Of a stretch of DNA of 19,395 nt, positions 1 to 7,219 are shown piece after piece. The stretch comes from Methanobacterium sp. Lineage in GTDB: Archaea > Methanobacteriota > Methanobacteria > Methanobacteriales > Methanobacteriaceae. Where the stretch lies: assembly GCA_003162115.1 (NCBI GenBank), contig PMMV01000128.1, positions 1 through 19,395 of the forward strand, in the 5' to 3' direction. A model generated the notes under the pieces. The model saw nothing but the letters and a program-made list of their open reading frames with translations, did not search any database and was not told the origin of the DNA. Every line of letters begins with the position of its first letter. The stretch's first letter is position 1. Both the position numbers and the translations under genes were made by a program.

Positions 1-119
1 ATGGTTCTATTTCCTTGAATCATAGAATATGCATTGGGCACATTAAACCTCTTGGTTTCTTCTACCTTTTTAGGGAGCTGTTCTATTGCTCTATCAAGTA
101 ATTCGTTATAATCAGTCAT
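1..119 (-). CDS. eif2b: Translation initiation factor aIF2, beta subunit (N-terminal part, truncated by window edge)
   Basis: I read this partial gene directly from the minus strand; only the first 39 codons are inside the window. The start ATG (119-117) has a strong ribosome binding site GGAGG at 130-126, six bases away. The peptide begins [20 protein letters not shown] and continues to a segment reading [10 protein letters not shown], which is typical of the N-terminus of archaeal aIF2-beta. In the aIF2 heterotrimer the beta subunit helps the gamma GTPase deliver initiator Met-tRNA to the small ribosomal subunit. The core fold and zinc ribbon lie beyond the edge and cannot be checked. The gene follows mcm on the same strand, but a TATA-like box in the 126-bp gap suggests it can be transcribed alone. 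Confidence 0.88.
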   Translation of the reverse strand, partial: MTDYNELLDRAIEQLPKKVEETKRFNVPNAYSMIQGNRT

Positions 120-125
120 TTTATA

Positions 126-165
126 CCTCCTATTAATATAATTCCAATATAAATTTTTTTATAAG
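126..165 (-). promoter_or_regulatory. Promoter and ribosome binding site for the aIF2-beta gene
   Basis: Read on the minus strand, CTTATAAAAAA (165-155) is a good archaeal TATA box. A start point about 25 bases on, near 135, would leave a leader of about 16 bases carrying GGAGG (130-126). This spacing fits an independent promoter between mcm and the aIF2-beta gene. The start point is inferred. Confidence 0.5.
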
Positions 166-245
166 TTTTTTTAGATACATCATATTTGATAGATATATGA
201 GTTTAAGATTGAATTTAAATTAAAAGTTAATAATTCATTTACGTA

Positions 246-2255
246 CTAAACTATTTTTAAATACCCTTGTTGAGGTTCGAAAATTATTCCCTTCCTCTTC
301 AGTATTCGTAATATTTCTTCAGCCTTTTCTTCACTCATATTGTATCTATCTGACATTTCAGTTATAAGTATGTTTTTTGGTGTTCTTCCACCATACTCTT
401 CTCCAAGTTCACCAAGGACTTCGGTGACGATACGGATTTTGTCACGGTCTGATTTAGCTGGGCGACCTTCAACCTTGTCAATATCAAGTTTACCAGTTTC
501 TGGATCGTATCCGACCTGTTTCATGCACTTCTGTTGTATAGTAATAGCTCGTTTAGCATCATCACCAGTAACTTCAGTTCCAAGTCTTATCCTAGAACTT
601 GCCTCTGAAAGCCTGATCAAAGCTTCTAACTGACGAGCAGTGATGGGTACTGGTGAATCATCTTCTGCAGCTCCGCCCCTCATACCGACGTAAAACTCCT
701 GAAGCACAGCAATAGCATCATCAGTAAGTTTAGGACTTACTTCGCGCCTTGCATATGCTATATACTTTCGCAGTAGTTCTGGTTCGATTTCGAAGGGTAT
801 TGAAGTATCCTTGTGAATCCTTAATATATGCGCAGCAAGCTTTGTATCCTTCTCAACGTTTGGTTTATCTTCCACTACAAATATTAGATCGAAACGGGAT
901 AAAATTGGTGATGGGAGATCTATCTGCTCACCTATTGATTTGTACTGGTCAAATCGTCCAAATTTAGGGTTTGCTGCTGCAAGTACAGAACAACGGGCGT
1001 TTAAAGTTGCCATTATACCTGCCTTTGCAATAGATATGGTCTGTTGTTCAAGTGCCTCGTGGATAGCAGATCTATCCTCTGATCTCATTTTGTCCAATTC
1101 ATCTACACACACATTACCACGGTCACCAAGTACAAGAGCTCCAGCTTCCAGTGACCATCCACCGAATTCATCACGTACAGCTGCTGCTGTAAGTCCCACA
1201 CCACTGGTACCCTTACCGCTGGTGTAAATTCCACGAGGGGCTAGTTTAGAAACGTATTTGAGCATCTGAGATTTACCTATACCTGGATCTCCTACTATGA
1301 GTATATGTATATCACCCCTTATTCTGGTCTTATCTTCAAGCTCCTTCGGGGAACCACCGAAAAGTTGGAGTGCTATAGCCTCTTTCACTTCCCTATAACC
1401 CTGTATGGAAGGTGCTGTAGAGTTTATGATCTTGTTGTAGACGTCAGGATCTGCTGCAAGCCTTTTTATCTCTTCTTCATCTTCATTACTAATTTTAAGC
1501 TCTTCAAATTCCTGTTCAAGAGGTTCAATGTAGTTTCCGTATATATAATTTTTGAAACGTTTAGTTTTTTCATCCCTGACTGTTTTCATGATTCCTGTAA
1601 TTTTAACTATATCACCTGGAGTTAAAGAGTCAACCAAGTCATCTTCCATAACAACTAGTATTTGTTTAGGTTCTTCACCACCTGAAAGGTTCTCAAGGGG
1701 TTCCTGAAGTTTGGTTGTCTGAGTGTCCATGAACTCTGATTCTTCCTGGAGTAATTTGAATGATCTGCCTCCACACTCCTGACAAAGTGCTGGTTCACTT
1801 ATCATATTACTTGTTTGCGGTACTTCTTGAAGCCGCATACAACTCCTGCATTCGAATAGAGCATTAACAATTCGCGGACGGATTTCATCCGTTTTACGGA
1901 CAATTCCATCAACTGCAACGAACTTTCCAATATACTTACTTCTTAAAAATCTTAACTGAATATTATTTCGAATGTTCTCAAATCTTATATTTAATTCAGC
2001 ATTTTTGCCCAAAGGGTCAATGTTTTTTATTGCCTTCTGCGAAGCCTTTATAACTTCTTCTGGTTTTTCTATTAAAAGATCTGCAAGGTCTGGATCGAAC
2101 ATCTCAAGTTCTGAATAATTTACAACCACTGATCTTTCGTCGGGATATTTTTCAAGGGCCTCAAATACTGTGTCTTTGTACTTGGAACTGAAAAATTCTT
2201 CAAATTTTGCAACCGAAGGTTTAGTTTTCTCTTTAGATGATGTTGAAGATTGCAT
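246..2255 (-). CDS. mcm: Replicative DNA helicase MCM
   Basis: This is the replicative 3'-5' helicase, an ATPase that forms a ring at the replication fork. The 669 residues match the usual archaeal MCM length, so no intein is present. The N-terminal domain has a zinc motif with Cys136, Cys139, Cys158 and Cys161 and a DNA-binding OB fold. The AAA+ domain has Walker A GDPGIGKS (322-329), Walker B with Asp385 and Glu386, sensor-1 Asn429 and the arginine finger SRFD (453-456). A lysine on the presensor-1 hairpin is at 411. The last 80 or so residues look like the usual C-terminal winged helix. The start ATG has GGAG 12 bases upstream, a slightly long spacing; I see no better start. It is transcribed away from the small membrane-protein gene and is followed by the aIF2-beta gene. 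Confidence 0.97.
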   Translation of the reverse strand: MQSSTSSKEKTKPSVAKFEEFFSSKYKDTVFEALEKYPDERSVVVNYSELEMFDPDLADLLIEKPEEVIKASQKAIKNIDPLGKNAELNIRFENIRNNIQLRFLRSKYIGKFVAVDGIVRKTDEIRPRIVNALFECRSCMRLQEVPQTSNMISEPALCQECGGRSFKLLQEESEFMDTQTTKLQEPLENLSGGEEPKQILVVMEDDLVDSLTPGDIVKITGIMKTVRDEKTKRFKNYIYGNYIEPLEQEFEELKISNEDEEEIKRLAADPDVYNKIINSTAPSIQGYREVKEAIALQLFGGSPKELEDKTRIRGDIHILIVGDPGIGKSQMLKYVSKLAPRGIYTSGKGTSGVGLTAAAVRDEFGGWSLEAGALVLGDRGNVCVDELDKMRSEDRSAIHEALEQQTISIAKAGIMATLNARCSVLAAANPKFGRFDQYKSIGEQIDLPSPILSRFDLIFVVEDKPNVEKDTKLAAHILRIHKDTSIPFEIEPELLRKYIAYARREVSPKLTDDAIAVLQEFYVGMRGGAAEDDSPVPITARQLEALIRLSEASSRIRLGTEVTGDDAKRAITIQQKCMKQVGYDPETGKLDIDKVEGRPAKSDRDKIRIVTEVLGELGEEYGGRTPKNILITEMSDRYNMSEEKAEEILRILKRKGIIFEPQQGYLKIV

Positions 2256-2485
2256 TGTCGTACTTAACTCCTTAATCTTAAAATTTAATTCTATAGAAAT
2301 ATCAGATAATCTTTACATATATTAATATATTTAGTTAAAAAATTTACAATATAAAATTATCAAATCACAAATTAATATATGCTATACCCTGATAATAAAT
2401 GATCAGTGATATGAATATGAATTAAATTTTAGTATCATCATTAACTTATTATTACACTTAAATAATTGAATGAAATGGTGATTAA
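2256..2485. promoter_or_regulatory. Divergent promoter region between mcm and the small membrane-protein gene
   Basis: This 230-bp AT-rich gap lies between two divergent genes. A perfect 14-bp palindrome ATATATTAATATAT (about 2318-2331) can serve as a TATA box for mcm on the minus strand. For the plus-strand gene, TTAATATAT (about 2372-2380) is a TATA candidate, and GGTGAT (2477-2482) is the ribosome binding site. An inverted repeat CTGAT-N8-ATCAG (2389-2406) sits just downstream of that TATA box. No origin-type repeat array was recognised. Confidence 0.4.
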
Positions 2486-2923
2486 ATGAAGAGATCAAGA
2501 TTAAACTTATTTAAAGTTACTTCTATGAGTATATCTGTACTGGGTATACTGTTGATCATTGCAACTATTGTAGTATTTGCGTACATAGGTATTAGTTCGG
2601 TAACATCAAGTGTTTCTACTGATGTTGGCAGTGGATCTGCGTACGATCAGCTTTCTGTATTGAAATCAAATTATAACACTTTAGAATCGCAGTATAACAG
2701 TATGAAAACAAGTGTTGATAGTTCGAATAATCAAAATTTAAAAACAGCCTATATAAATGCTGATCTTCAACTTGTAGAGGCTAATTCTGCAATATCAAAT
2801 GTTGACAGTGCTTTAGCATCGGGTAAATCAAAAGATGAGGTTCAAAAAAGGATTAGTACTGCACAATCTCAGCTTGATACAGCAAGAGCCAGTTTAAGTA
2901 GTGTATACAATATGACAACTTAA
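2486..2923 (+). CDS. Small membrane-anchored protein with a predicted helical exterior, function unknown
   Basis: I do not recognise this 145-residue protein. It begins with a short basic tail (MKRSRLNLFK), then one strongly hydrophobic helix at about residues 13-37, then a Ser/Gly-rich linker to about residue 52. The rest is polar and predicted helical, with heptad-like hydrophobic spacing. It has no cysteine or obvious catalytic motif. The positive-inside rule puts the C-terminal part outside the membrane, and an N-glycosylation sequon (Asn142) lies near the end. The start is fixed by GGTGAT three bases upstream of ATG. It stands alone between divergent mcm and the convergent rlmE gene, so context gives no function. 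A cell-envelope spacer or adaptor is possible but only inferred. Confidence 0.8.
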   Translation: MKRSRLNLFKVTSMSISVLGILLIIATIVVFAYIGISSVTSSVSTDVGSGSAYDQLSVLKSNYNTLESQYNSMKTSVDSSNNQNLKTAYINADLQLVEANSAISNVDSALASGKSKDEVQKRISTAQSQLDTARASLSSVYNMTT

Positions 2924-2947
2924 AATATCCTTCAAACTCCAAATAGA

Positions 2948-2981
2948 TTTTTCCTTCTTATAATTTTTTAGTTTTTATTTT
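2948..2981 (+). terminator. T-rich termination region after the small membrane-protein gene
   Basis: Several runs of T (up to six) follow the stop codon at 2923 in the 95-bp gap between converging genes. Archaeal RNA polymerase commonly stops at such U-rich stretches. There is no convincing stem-loop. Confidence 0.35.
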
Positions 2982-3018
2982 ACGTCAAGTAATTTAATTT
3001 TTAAAAAATATAGAGGGA

Positions 3019-3633
3019 TTAGAACATTCTTTTGAAACCCTTTGCAACTACGTACATTTCAACACTTCCCTTTTTTGATGATGGAGGCTTTGTAGTTTTG
3101 ACAATTTTAAAGCGTTCTTTAATATTTTTTATAATATTATCAAATTCTGATCCCTGAAACACTTTCATAATAAAGTTCCCGCTATGCATGAGAAGATGGT
3201 CACAAACTTTCAGGGCATTATCAGCCAGATCTGCAGATCTGAAATTGTCTATGTCCTTTATTCCTGATAATTTCGGTGATGCATCGGATATCACTACCTG
3301 TGCCATTCCATGAAGAAGTGATTTTATTTGTGTGATAATTTTTTCATCTGTAAAATCTCCACGGACTGTTAAATAGTTTTCTTCATCAAATGGTCTTATC
3401 CATTCAATATCCACACCAATAACGAGACCTTCTTCTCCTACGGCTTCAAGAGCCACTTGAGACCATCCTCCGGGTGCGGCACCTAGATCTACTACTTTAT
3501 CTTGGGGTTTAATTATTTTAAAACGTTTGTTAATTTGTAGAAGTTTGTAAGAAGCCCTTGATCTGTACTGTTGCTTTTTGGCCATCTTGTAGTAGTGTTC
3601 ATTTTTTCTTTCAATATTCCATTTCTTACCCAT
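3019..3633 (-). CDS. rlmE: 23S rRNA 2'-O-ribose methyltransferase, RlmE/FtsJ (RrmJ) family
   Basis: This SAM-dependent enzyme family methylates the 2'-OH of a uridine in the peptidyl-transferase region of large-subunit rRNA. With the start used here it has 204 residues, close to E. coli RlmE. The SAM-binding motif DLGAAPGGWSQV is at residues 49-60, and the catalytic K-D-K-E tetrad is visible as Lys30, Asp117 (SDASPK), Lys157 (MKVFQG) and Glu192 (SVEMYV). I chose ATG 3633, which begins MGKKWNIERK and has GTGAG as ribosome binding site. An upstream in-frame GTG at 3642 would add three residues. The gene starts right at the end of the upstream phosphoesterase gene, so the two are co-transcribed and probably translationally coupled. 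The exact target nucleotide in this archaeon is inferred from the family. Confidence 0.93.
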   Translation of the reverse strand: MGKKWNIERKNEHYYKMAKKQQYRSRASYKLLQINKRFKIIKPQDKVVDLGAAPGGWSQVALEAVGEEGLVIGVDIEWIRPFDEENYLTVRGDFTDEKIITQIKSLLHGMAQVVISDASPKLSGIKDIDNFRSADLADNALKVCDHLLMHSGNFIMKVFQGSEFDNIIKNIKERFKIVKTTKPPSSKKGSVEMYVVAKGFKRMF

Positions 3634-3634
3634 C

Positions 3635-4159
3635 CTACTCACGTCCCTTGAAATTCATTGATCTGCATGTTGATTCTCCTATTTTAATAATATTCGCATC
3701 CAGATTGTTATTTTTAATTTCCAGTACCATAACTGAGGGATCGGACATCCTAGGGACTGTTGGGCTTCCAGGGTTCAGAAGCAAGATTTTACCTACTTCT
3801 TTTATAAATGAAATGTGGGTATGTCCAGTAATAAGTACATCTACACCCATTTCCATTCCTATATATTTAAGTTGTTGTGTGTCTCCTCTTGGGTAAACTT
3901 CACCGTGGTCAAGACCTATTTTAATTCCTTCAATCTTAATGATCTCCTGTTTTGGAAGTTTCAAACCACACATTCTGTCTACATTACCCTGAACACACCA
4001 TGTAGGTGCTAAATTTTCAAGTTCGTGAAGCACATCTAAGGAAACTAAATCTCCTGCATGAAAAATTAGTTCAACATCTTCAAAAGCTTTAAAAACTGTT
4101 TCAGGAATTTTTACTGCTCTTTCAGGTATGTGGGTATCTGATATAACACCTATTAACAT
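3635..4159 (-). CDS. Calcineurin-like metallophosphoesterase, MJ0936/YfcE family
   Basis: This 174-residue protein has the complete metal-binding set of the small YfcE/MJ0936 phosphodiesterases: DTH (Asp8, His10), GD (Asp37), GN (Asn59), an isolated His85 in [10 protein letters not shown], and GHTH (His113, His115). These ligate two metals, typically Mn or Ni, and the family hydrolyses phosphodiesters in vitro. The physiological substrate is not known. The start ATG has GGAGAT a few bases upstream (4171-4166). The 3' end abuts or slightly overlaps the rlmE start, so the enzyme may be linked to RNA metabolism, but this is only context. No truncation is seen. Confidence 0.9.
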   Translation of the reverse strand: MLIGVISDTHIPERAVKIPETVFKAFEDVELIFHAGDLVSLDVLHELENLAPTWCVQGNVDRMCGLKLPKQEIIKIEGIKIGLDHGEVYPRGDTQQLKYIGMEMGVDVLITGHTHISFIKEVGKILLLNPGSPTVPRMSDPSVMVLEIKNNNLDANIIKIGESTCRSMNFKGRE

Positions 4160-4385
4160 ATAAAATCTCCATTATTCATTTCATGTATTATCAATCATTT
4201 TTTGATGTACAAAATTCTTCAACAATATTTTCTTAATGAATAAATTCATACATCAATACTCCGATTTTACATCAACTCAATTAATTATTTTCTAGAAATT
4301 TTATTCATTATAAACCTTAATTTATAATTTAAAAGAAGTCCATAATTAATCGGCTTAAAAGATTTCTTGCTGCTTTTTTGATCTA

Positions 4386-4411
4386 AATTACATTTTTTTT
4401 GTAATGTAATT
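4386..4411. repeat. Inverted repeat AATTACAT-N10-ATGTAATT upstream of topA
   Basis: Two perfect 8-base arms, 4386-4393 and 4404-4411, flank a mostly T spacer. An alternative pairing, ATTACA (4387-4392) with TGTAAT (4400-4405), would form a hairpin with a T-only loop. The symmetry suits a dimeric helix-turn-helix regulator, and the site lies about 75 bases upstream of the topA TATA box. Function is inferred. Confidence 0.45.
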
Positions 4412-4434
4412 GAGCAATAAAATTATATGGTAAA

Positions 4435-4469
4435 AATATTTATCAAACCAGATCAATATTTATCAAACC
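4435..4469 (+). repeat. Two direct copies of AATATTTATCAAACC spaced 20 bp apart
   Basis: The 15-base copies occupy 4435-4449 and 4455-4469, so they repeat every 20 bases, about two helical turns, on the same face of DNA. They end about 12 bases before the TATA-like run of the topA promoter, where an activator or repressor would bind. Confidence 0.55.
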
Positions 4470-4650
4470 CATGTTACGAAGTATATTATATATATGTCCA
4501 TGCTTTTAAATATACAAAGTCTACTTTATAAAAAAAATGATTGTTAAAGTGGAAATTTTAATCAATTCAATAATTATTAAATCATCATAATTAATGATAT
4601 TTGAAATATTCAGTAGATTCAAATTTTTAAACAGCTTTACGAGTGATATA

Positions 4651-6930
4651 ATGCATGAAGTCATAATATGCGAGAAACCAAAGGCATCTGAGAAGATATC
4701 TTCGGCTCTTTCAAAAAATTCAGTAAAAAAGAAATATAAAAAAGTTTCGTACTATGAATTCGAGGAAAATGGTAATAAAACTACTGTTCTGGCTGCAGTA
4801 GGTCATTTATATTCACTTGCACCCCGAAATAAAAAACAGGGCAGGTTATTTGATGTTGAGTGGGTTCCACTCTACGAGAAGGATAAACAGAAGAAGTATG
4901 TTAAAGACTATGTTGATGCAATAAAAAAGTTCTCAAAAAATGCTGACAGATTTGTTCATGCATGCGATTACGATATAGAAGGTACTCTAATAGGTTACAA
5001 TGCAATGAAGTACGCTTGCGGTGAAAAAAGCTTCGACAATGCTGTGAGAATGAAATTTTCAACTCTCACAGACGAGGACATTACTGCAGCTTATGAAAAT
5101 CCAATGGACATAGACTTTAACCAAGTTGACAGTGGTATTGCAAGGCATGTTCTTGATTTTCTTTTTGGTGTAAACATATCCAAGTCCCTTACAGATTCAG
5201 TTATGCAGGCCACTAAACGCTATATACAGCTTTCTGCAGGCCGTGTTCAAACACCAACCCTGGCAATACTTGTCGAAAGAGAGAAAGAGATTCAAAAATT
5301 CATACCCGAACCATATTGGATGATAAAGGCTGATCTAGCAGTACCAGATATAGAAGAAGGTATTACCGCAGATCACAAAGTGGGTAAAATATTTGATAAG
5401 AATGTTGCAGACGAAATATTTGCAGACTGCGAAGGTAAAGATGCATTAATTGACAGCATTGATCTCAAAGAAACTGTAAAAACACCCCCATTCCCATTCG
5501 ACCTAGGTTCCCTACAATCTGAGGCATACGCAATCTTTGGATTCAGTCCTAAAAAGACACAGCAGATCGCACAAAACCTATATACTGAAGGTTTTACATC
5601 TTATCCACGTACATCATCACAGAAACTCCCAAAAAGTATAGGTGTCGAAAAAATACTTAAAAGACTCAGTTATAATGCTTCGTTTAAACATCAAGTTGCA
5701 AAACTTAAAAAACCATATAAACCAAATGAGGGGAAAAAAACAGATGAAGCTCACCCTGCCATACACCCTACTGGAGTTCTTCCAAAGGAGCTAACAACAG
5801 ATTACCGTAAGCTCTTCGAACTCATAACATACAGGTTTATATCTGTATTTGGTGAAAATGGAATTTTAGAGTCCATGAGAACTAACCTCAAAATTGGAAA
5901 TCAGGATTTCAACTTCTCCAGGAAGAGGATGGCTAAAATGGGTTGGATGGATCTCACACCTTTCAAAAAACTTGATGCCGATATTTTTCCTTCGATAAAA
6001 GAGGGAGAAACACTGACTGTTAAGGATATTAGAAGTGAAGAGAAGGAAACCAAACCACCAGCAAGGTACAATCAGGCTTCACTTATTAGAGAACTCGAAA
6101 AACGAGGGTTAGGAACCAAATCAACAAGGGCAAATATAATATCTATACTCTACGATCGAAAATATGTAGAAGGAAAGAAGATAAAGGTTAACGAACTTGG
6201 TGAACACCTTATAGATACCCTGAAAAAATATTCAAACAAGATAACCAGTGAAGAGCTCACAAGGCAATTTGAAACTCAACTTGAAGAAATTCTGGAGGGG
6301 ACTGTGGAAAAAGACCTGATCATTGAAAGGGCCAAGGTTGAAGTAAACTCCATACTGGACGATATCGAAAATAACAAGCTTAAAGTGGGTGAAGAGCTCT
6401 ATAAATCTTATAGAGAAAGCAGAGTTGTAGGAAAATGTAAGTGTGGTCAGAACCTTATCTTAATTGATAGGCCAAAAGGAAGTACATTTGTTGGCTGCTC
6501 TAGATATCCCGATTGTAAATCAACTTATTCTATGCCTATGGGGGCTACCGTTCTTAAAACAATTTGTGAAGAATGTGGACTCCCTCTGATTTCGTTTGGA
6601 AAACCTCGGCAAAGGGCATGTTTAGATCCAAAATGTGGTAAGGAAGATCGAGAACCATCAAATGAAATCGTTGGAGTTTGTCCTGAATGTGGAAGCGATC
6701 TTATTAAAAGATCCGGACGATATGGTGAGTTTGTTGGTTGCAGCGGATTCCCTAAATGTCGGTTTACAAAATCACTGGAAGGAAATGAAGATGAAGTAAA
6801 AATAACAGATAAAAATCAAGTTAAAAAGATTAAGAAAGCTACAGGCAAAACAGCTGTTAAGAAAACTAAAAAACCTACCAATAAAACCAAGACTAAGAAA
6901 TCAGCAGCTAAGAAAACCAAAAAAACATAA
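4651..6930 (+). CDS. topA: DNA topoisomerase I (type IA) with zinc fingers and lysine-rich tail
   Basis: This type IA enzyme relaxes negative supercoils through a covalent tyrosine link. I place the start at ATG 4651 ([10 protein letters not shown]), which has GAGTGAT just upstream and puts the Toprim domain at the N-terminus as in relatives. An in-frame ATG at 4594 would add 19 residues unlike the family. The 759-residue product has Toprim residues Glu8 and Asp106/Asp108/Glu110 (DYDIE), the SAGRVQTPT motif (195-203), and active-site Tyr318 in SYPRTSS with Arg320. After the core come three Cys-rich zinc-finger modules (about 6436-6780), the middle one with wider cysteine spacing. The last 36 residues hold 17 lysines with Ala, Thr and Pro, like a histone H1 tail. 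It has its own promoter; a 3' inverted repeat follows. Confidence 0.95.
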   Translation: MHEVIICEKPKASEKISSALSKNSVKKKYKKVSYYEFEENGNKTTVLAAVGHLYSLAPRNKKQGRLFDVEWVPLYEKDKQKKYVKDYVDAIKKFSKNADRFVHACDYDIEGTLIGYNAMKYACGEKSFDNAVRMKFSTLTDEDITAAYENPMDIDFNQVDSGIARHVLDFLFGVNISKSLTDSVMQATKRYIQLSAGRVQTPTLAILVEREKEIQKFIPEPYWMIKADLAVPDIEEGITADHKVGKIFDKNVADEIFADCEGKDALIDSIDLKETVKTPPFPFDLGSLQSEAYAIFGFSPKKTQQIAQNLYTEGFTSYPRTSSQKLPKSIGVEKILKRLSYNASFKHQVAKLKKPYKPNEGKKTDEAHPAIHPTGVLPKELTTDYRKLFELITYRFISVFGENGILESMRTNLKIGNQDFNFSRKRMAKMGWMDLTPFKKLDADIFPSIKEGETLTVKDIRSEEKETKPPARYNQASLIRELEKRGLGTKSTRANIISILYDRKYVEGKKIKVNELGEHLIDTLKKYSNKITSEELTRQFETQLEEILEGTVEKDLIIERAKVEVNSILDDIENNKLKVGEELYKSYRESRVVGKCKCGQNLILIDRPKGSTFVGCSRYPDCKSTYSMPMGATVLKTICEECGLPLISFGKPRQRACLDPKCGKEDREPSNEIVGVCPECGSDLIKRSGRYGEFVGCSGFPKCRFTKSLEGNEDEVKITDKNQVKKIKKATGKTAVKKTKKPTNKTKTKKSAAKKTKKT

Positions 6931-6953
6931 TAATTTGCTTGATTTTTAAGAAA

Positions 6954-6994
6954 AAGTTCAAAATAAAAGTAGTTTATTAAATAGATTTGAACTT
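6954..6994 (+). terminator. Inverted repeat in the topA 3' region
   Basis: A perfect 9-base inverted repeat (6954-6962 AAGTTCAAA and 6986-6994 TTTGAACTT) encloses a 23-base AT-rich loop 24 bases after the topA stop. It could fold at the end of the topA transcript and aid termination or stability. The large loop and lack of a long U-run make this uncertain. Confidence 0.35.
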
Positions 6995-7143
6995 CTTTAT
7001 TCATTATTAATTATCGATTTAAATAATTAAAAATTTATATTCAAATTAATTCAATAAACTCTTATTATCATTGAAAAAAATCCAAAAAGATTGGATAAAC
7101 TTTAAAATAAAATTTCATGGATGATTTCTAAAAAAAATCAATA

Positions 7144-7216
7144 AATATAATATGATGTAGTATACAAATCATTGAATTATACCCAACAATTGATAATCGT
7201 TGAACAATAGGAGATT
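7144..7216 (+). promoter_or_regulatory. Promoter, imperfect palindrome and ribosome binding site of aglB
   Basis: An AT-rich TATA candidate lies at about 7144-7153, placing initiation near 7178. A 19-bp imperfect palindrome (7184-7202, arms CAACAATT and AATCGTTG with one mismatched pair) follows, and AGGAGATT (7209-7216) is the ribosome binding site for the ATG at 7220. The palindrome would lie in the short leader and could be an operator or a weak hairpin. The rest of the 289-bp gap after topA (6931-7219) shows only AT-rich sequence and the inverted repeat listed separately. Confidence 0.4.
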
Positions 7217-7219
7217 AAT

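Larger units (their letters stand above)
4160..4650. promoter_or_regulatory. Long divergent intergenic region with the topA promoter
   Basis: This 491-bp AT-rich stretch between the phosphoesterase gene and topA contains no plausible gene or structured RNA that I can see. A strong TATA-like run lies at about 4481-4494, which would place transcription initiation near 4515-4520 and give a leader of about 130 bases. GAGTGAT (4641-4647) is the ribosome binding site for topA. Upstream of the TATA box are an inverted repeat (4386-4411) and a 15-bp direct repeat (4435-4469), listed separately. The left part (4160-4380) shows nothing beyond AT-richness and the GGAGAT site of the minus-strand gene. 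Confidence 0.5.

Noticed and set aside
340..1625. Plus-strand reading frames opposite mcm
   Set aside because: They show no ribosome binding sites or domain signatures and are explained by the strongly coding minus strand of mcm.
246..2255. Possible intein in mcm
   Set aside because: Archaeal mcm genes often carry inteins, but this one is 669 residues and Walker A, Walker B and the arginine finger are continuous with normal spacing.
4160..4650. Replication origin or structured RNA in the long topA upstream gap
   Set aside because: It is AT-rich, but has no origin-type repeat cluster, no Cdc6/Orc1 gene nearby and no conserved RNA motif that I recognise. Two promoter-proximal repeats explain the visible structure better.
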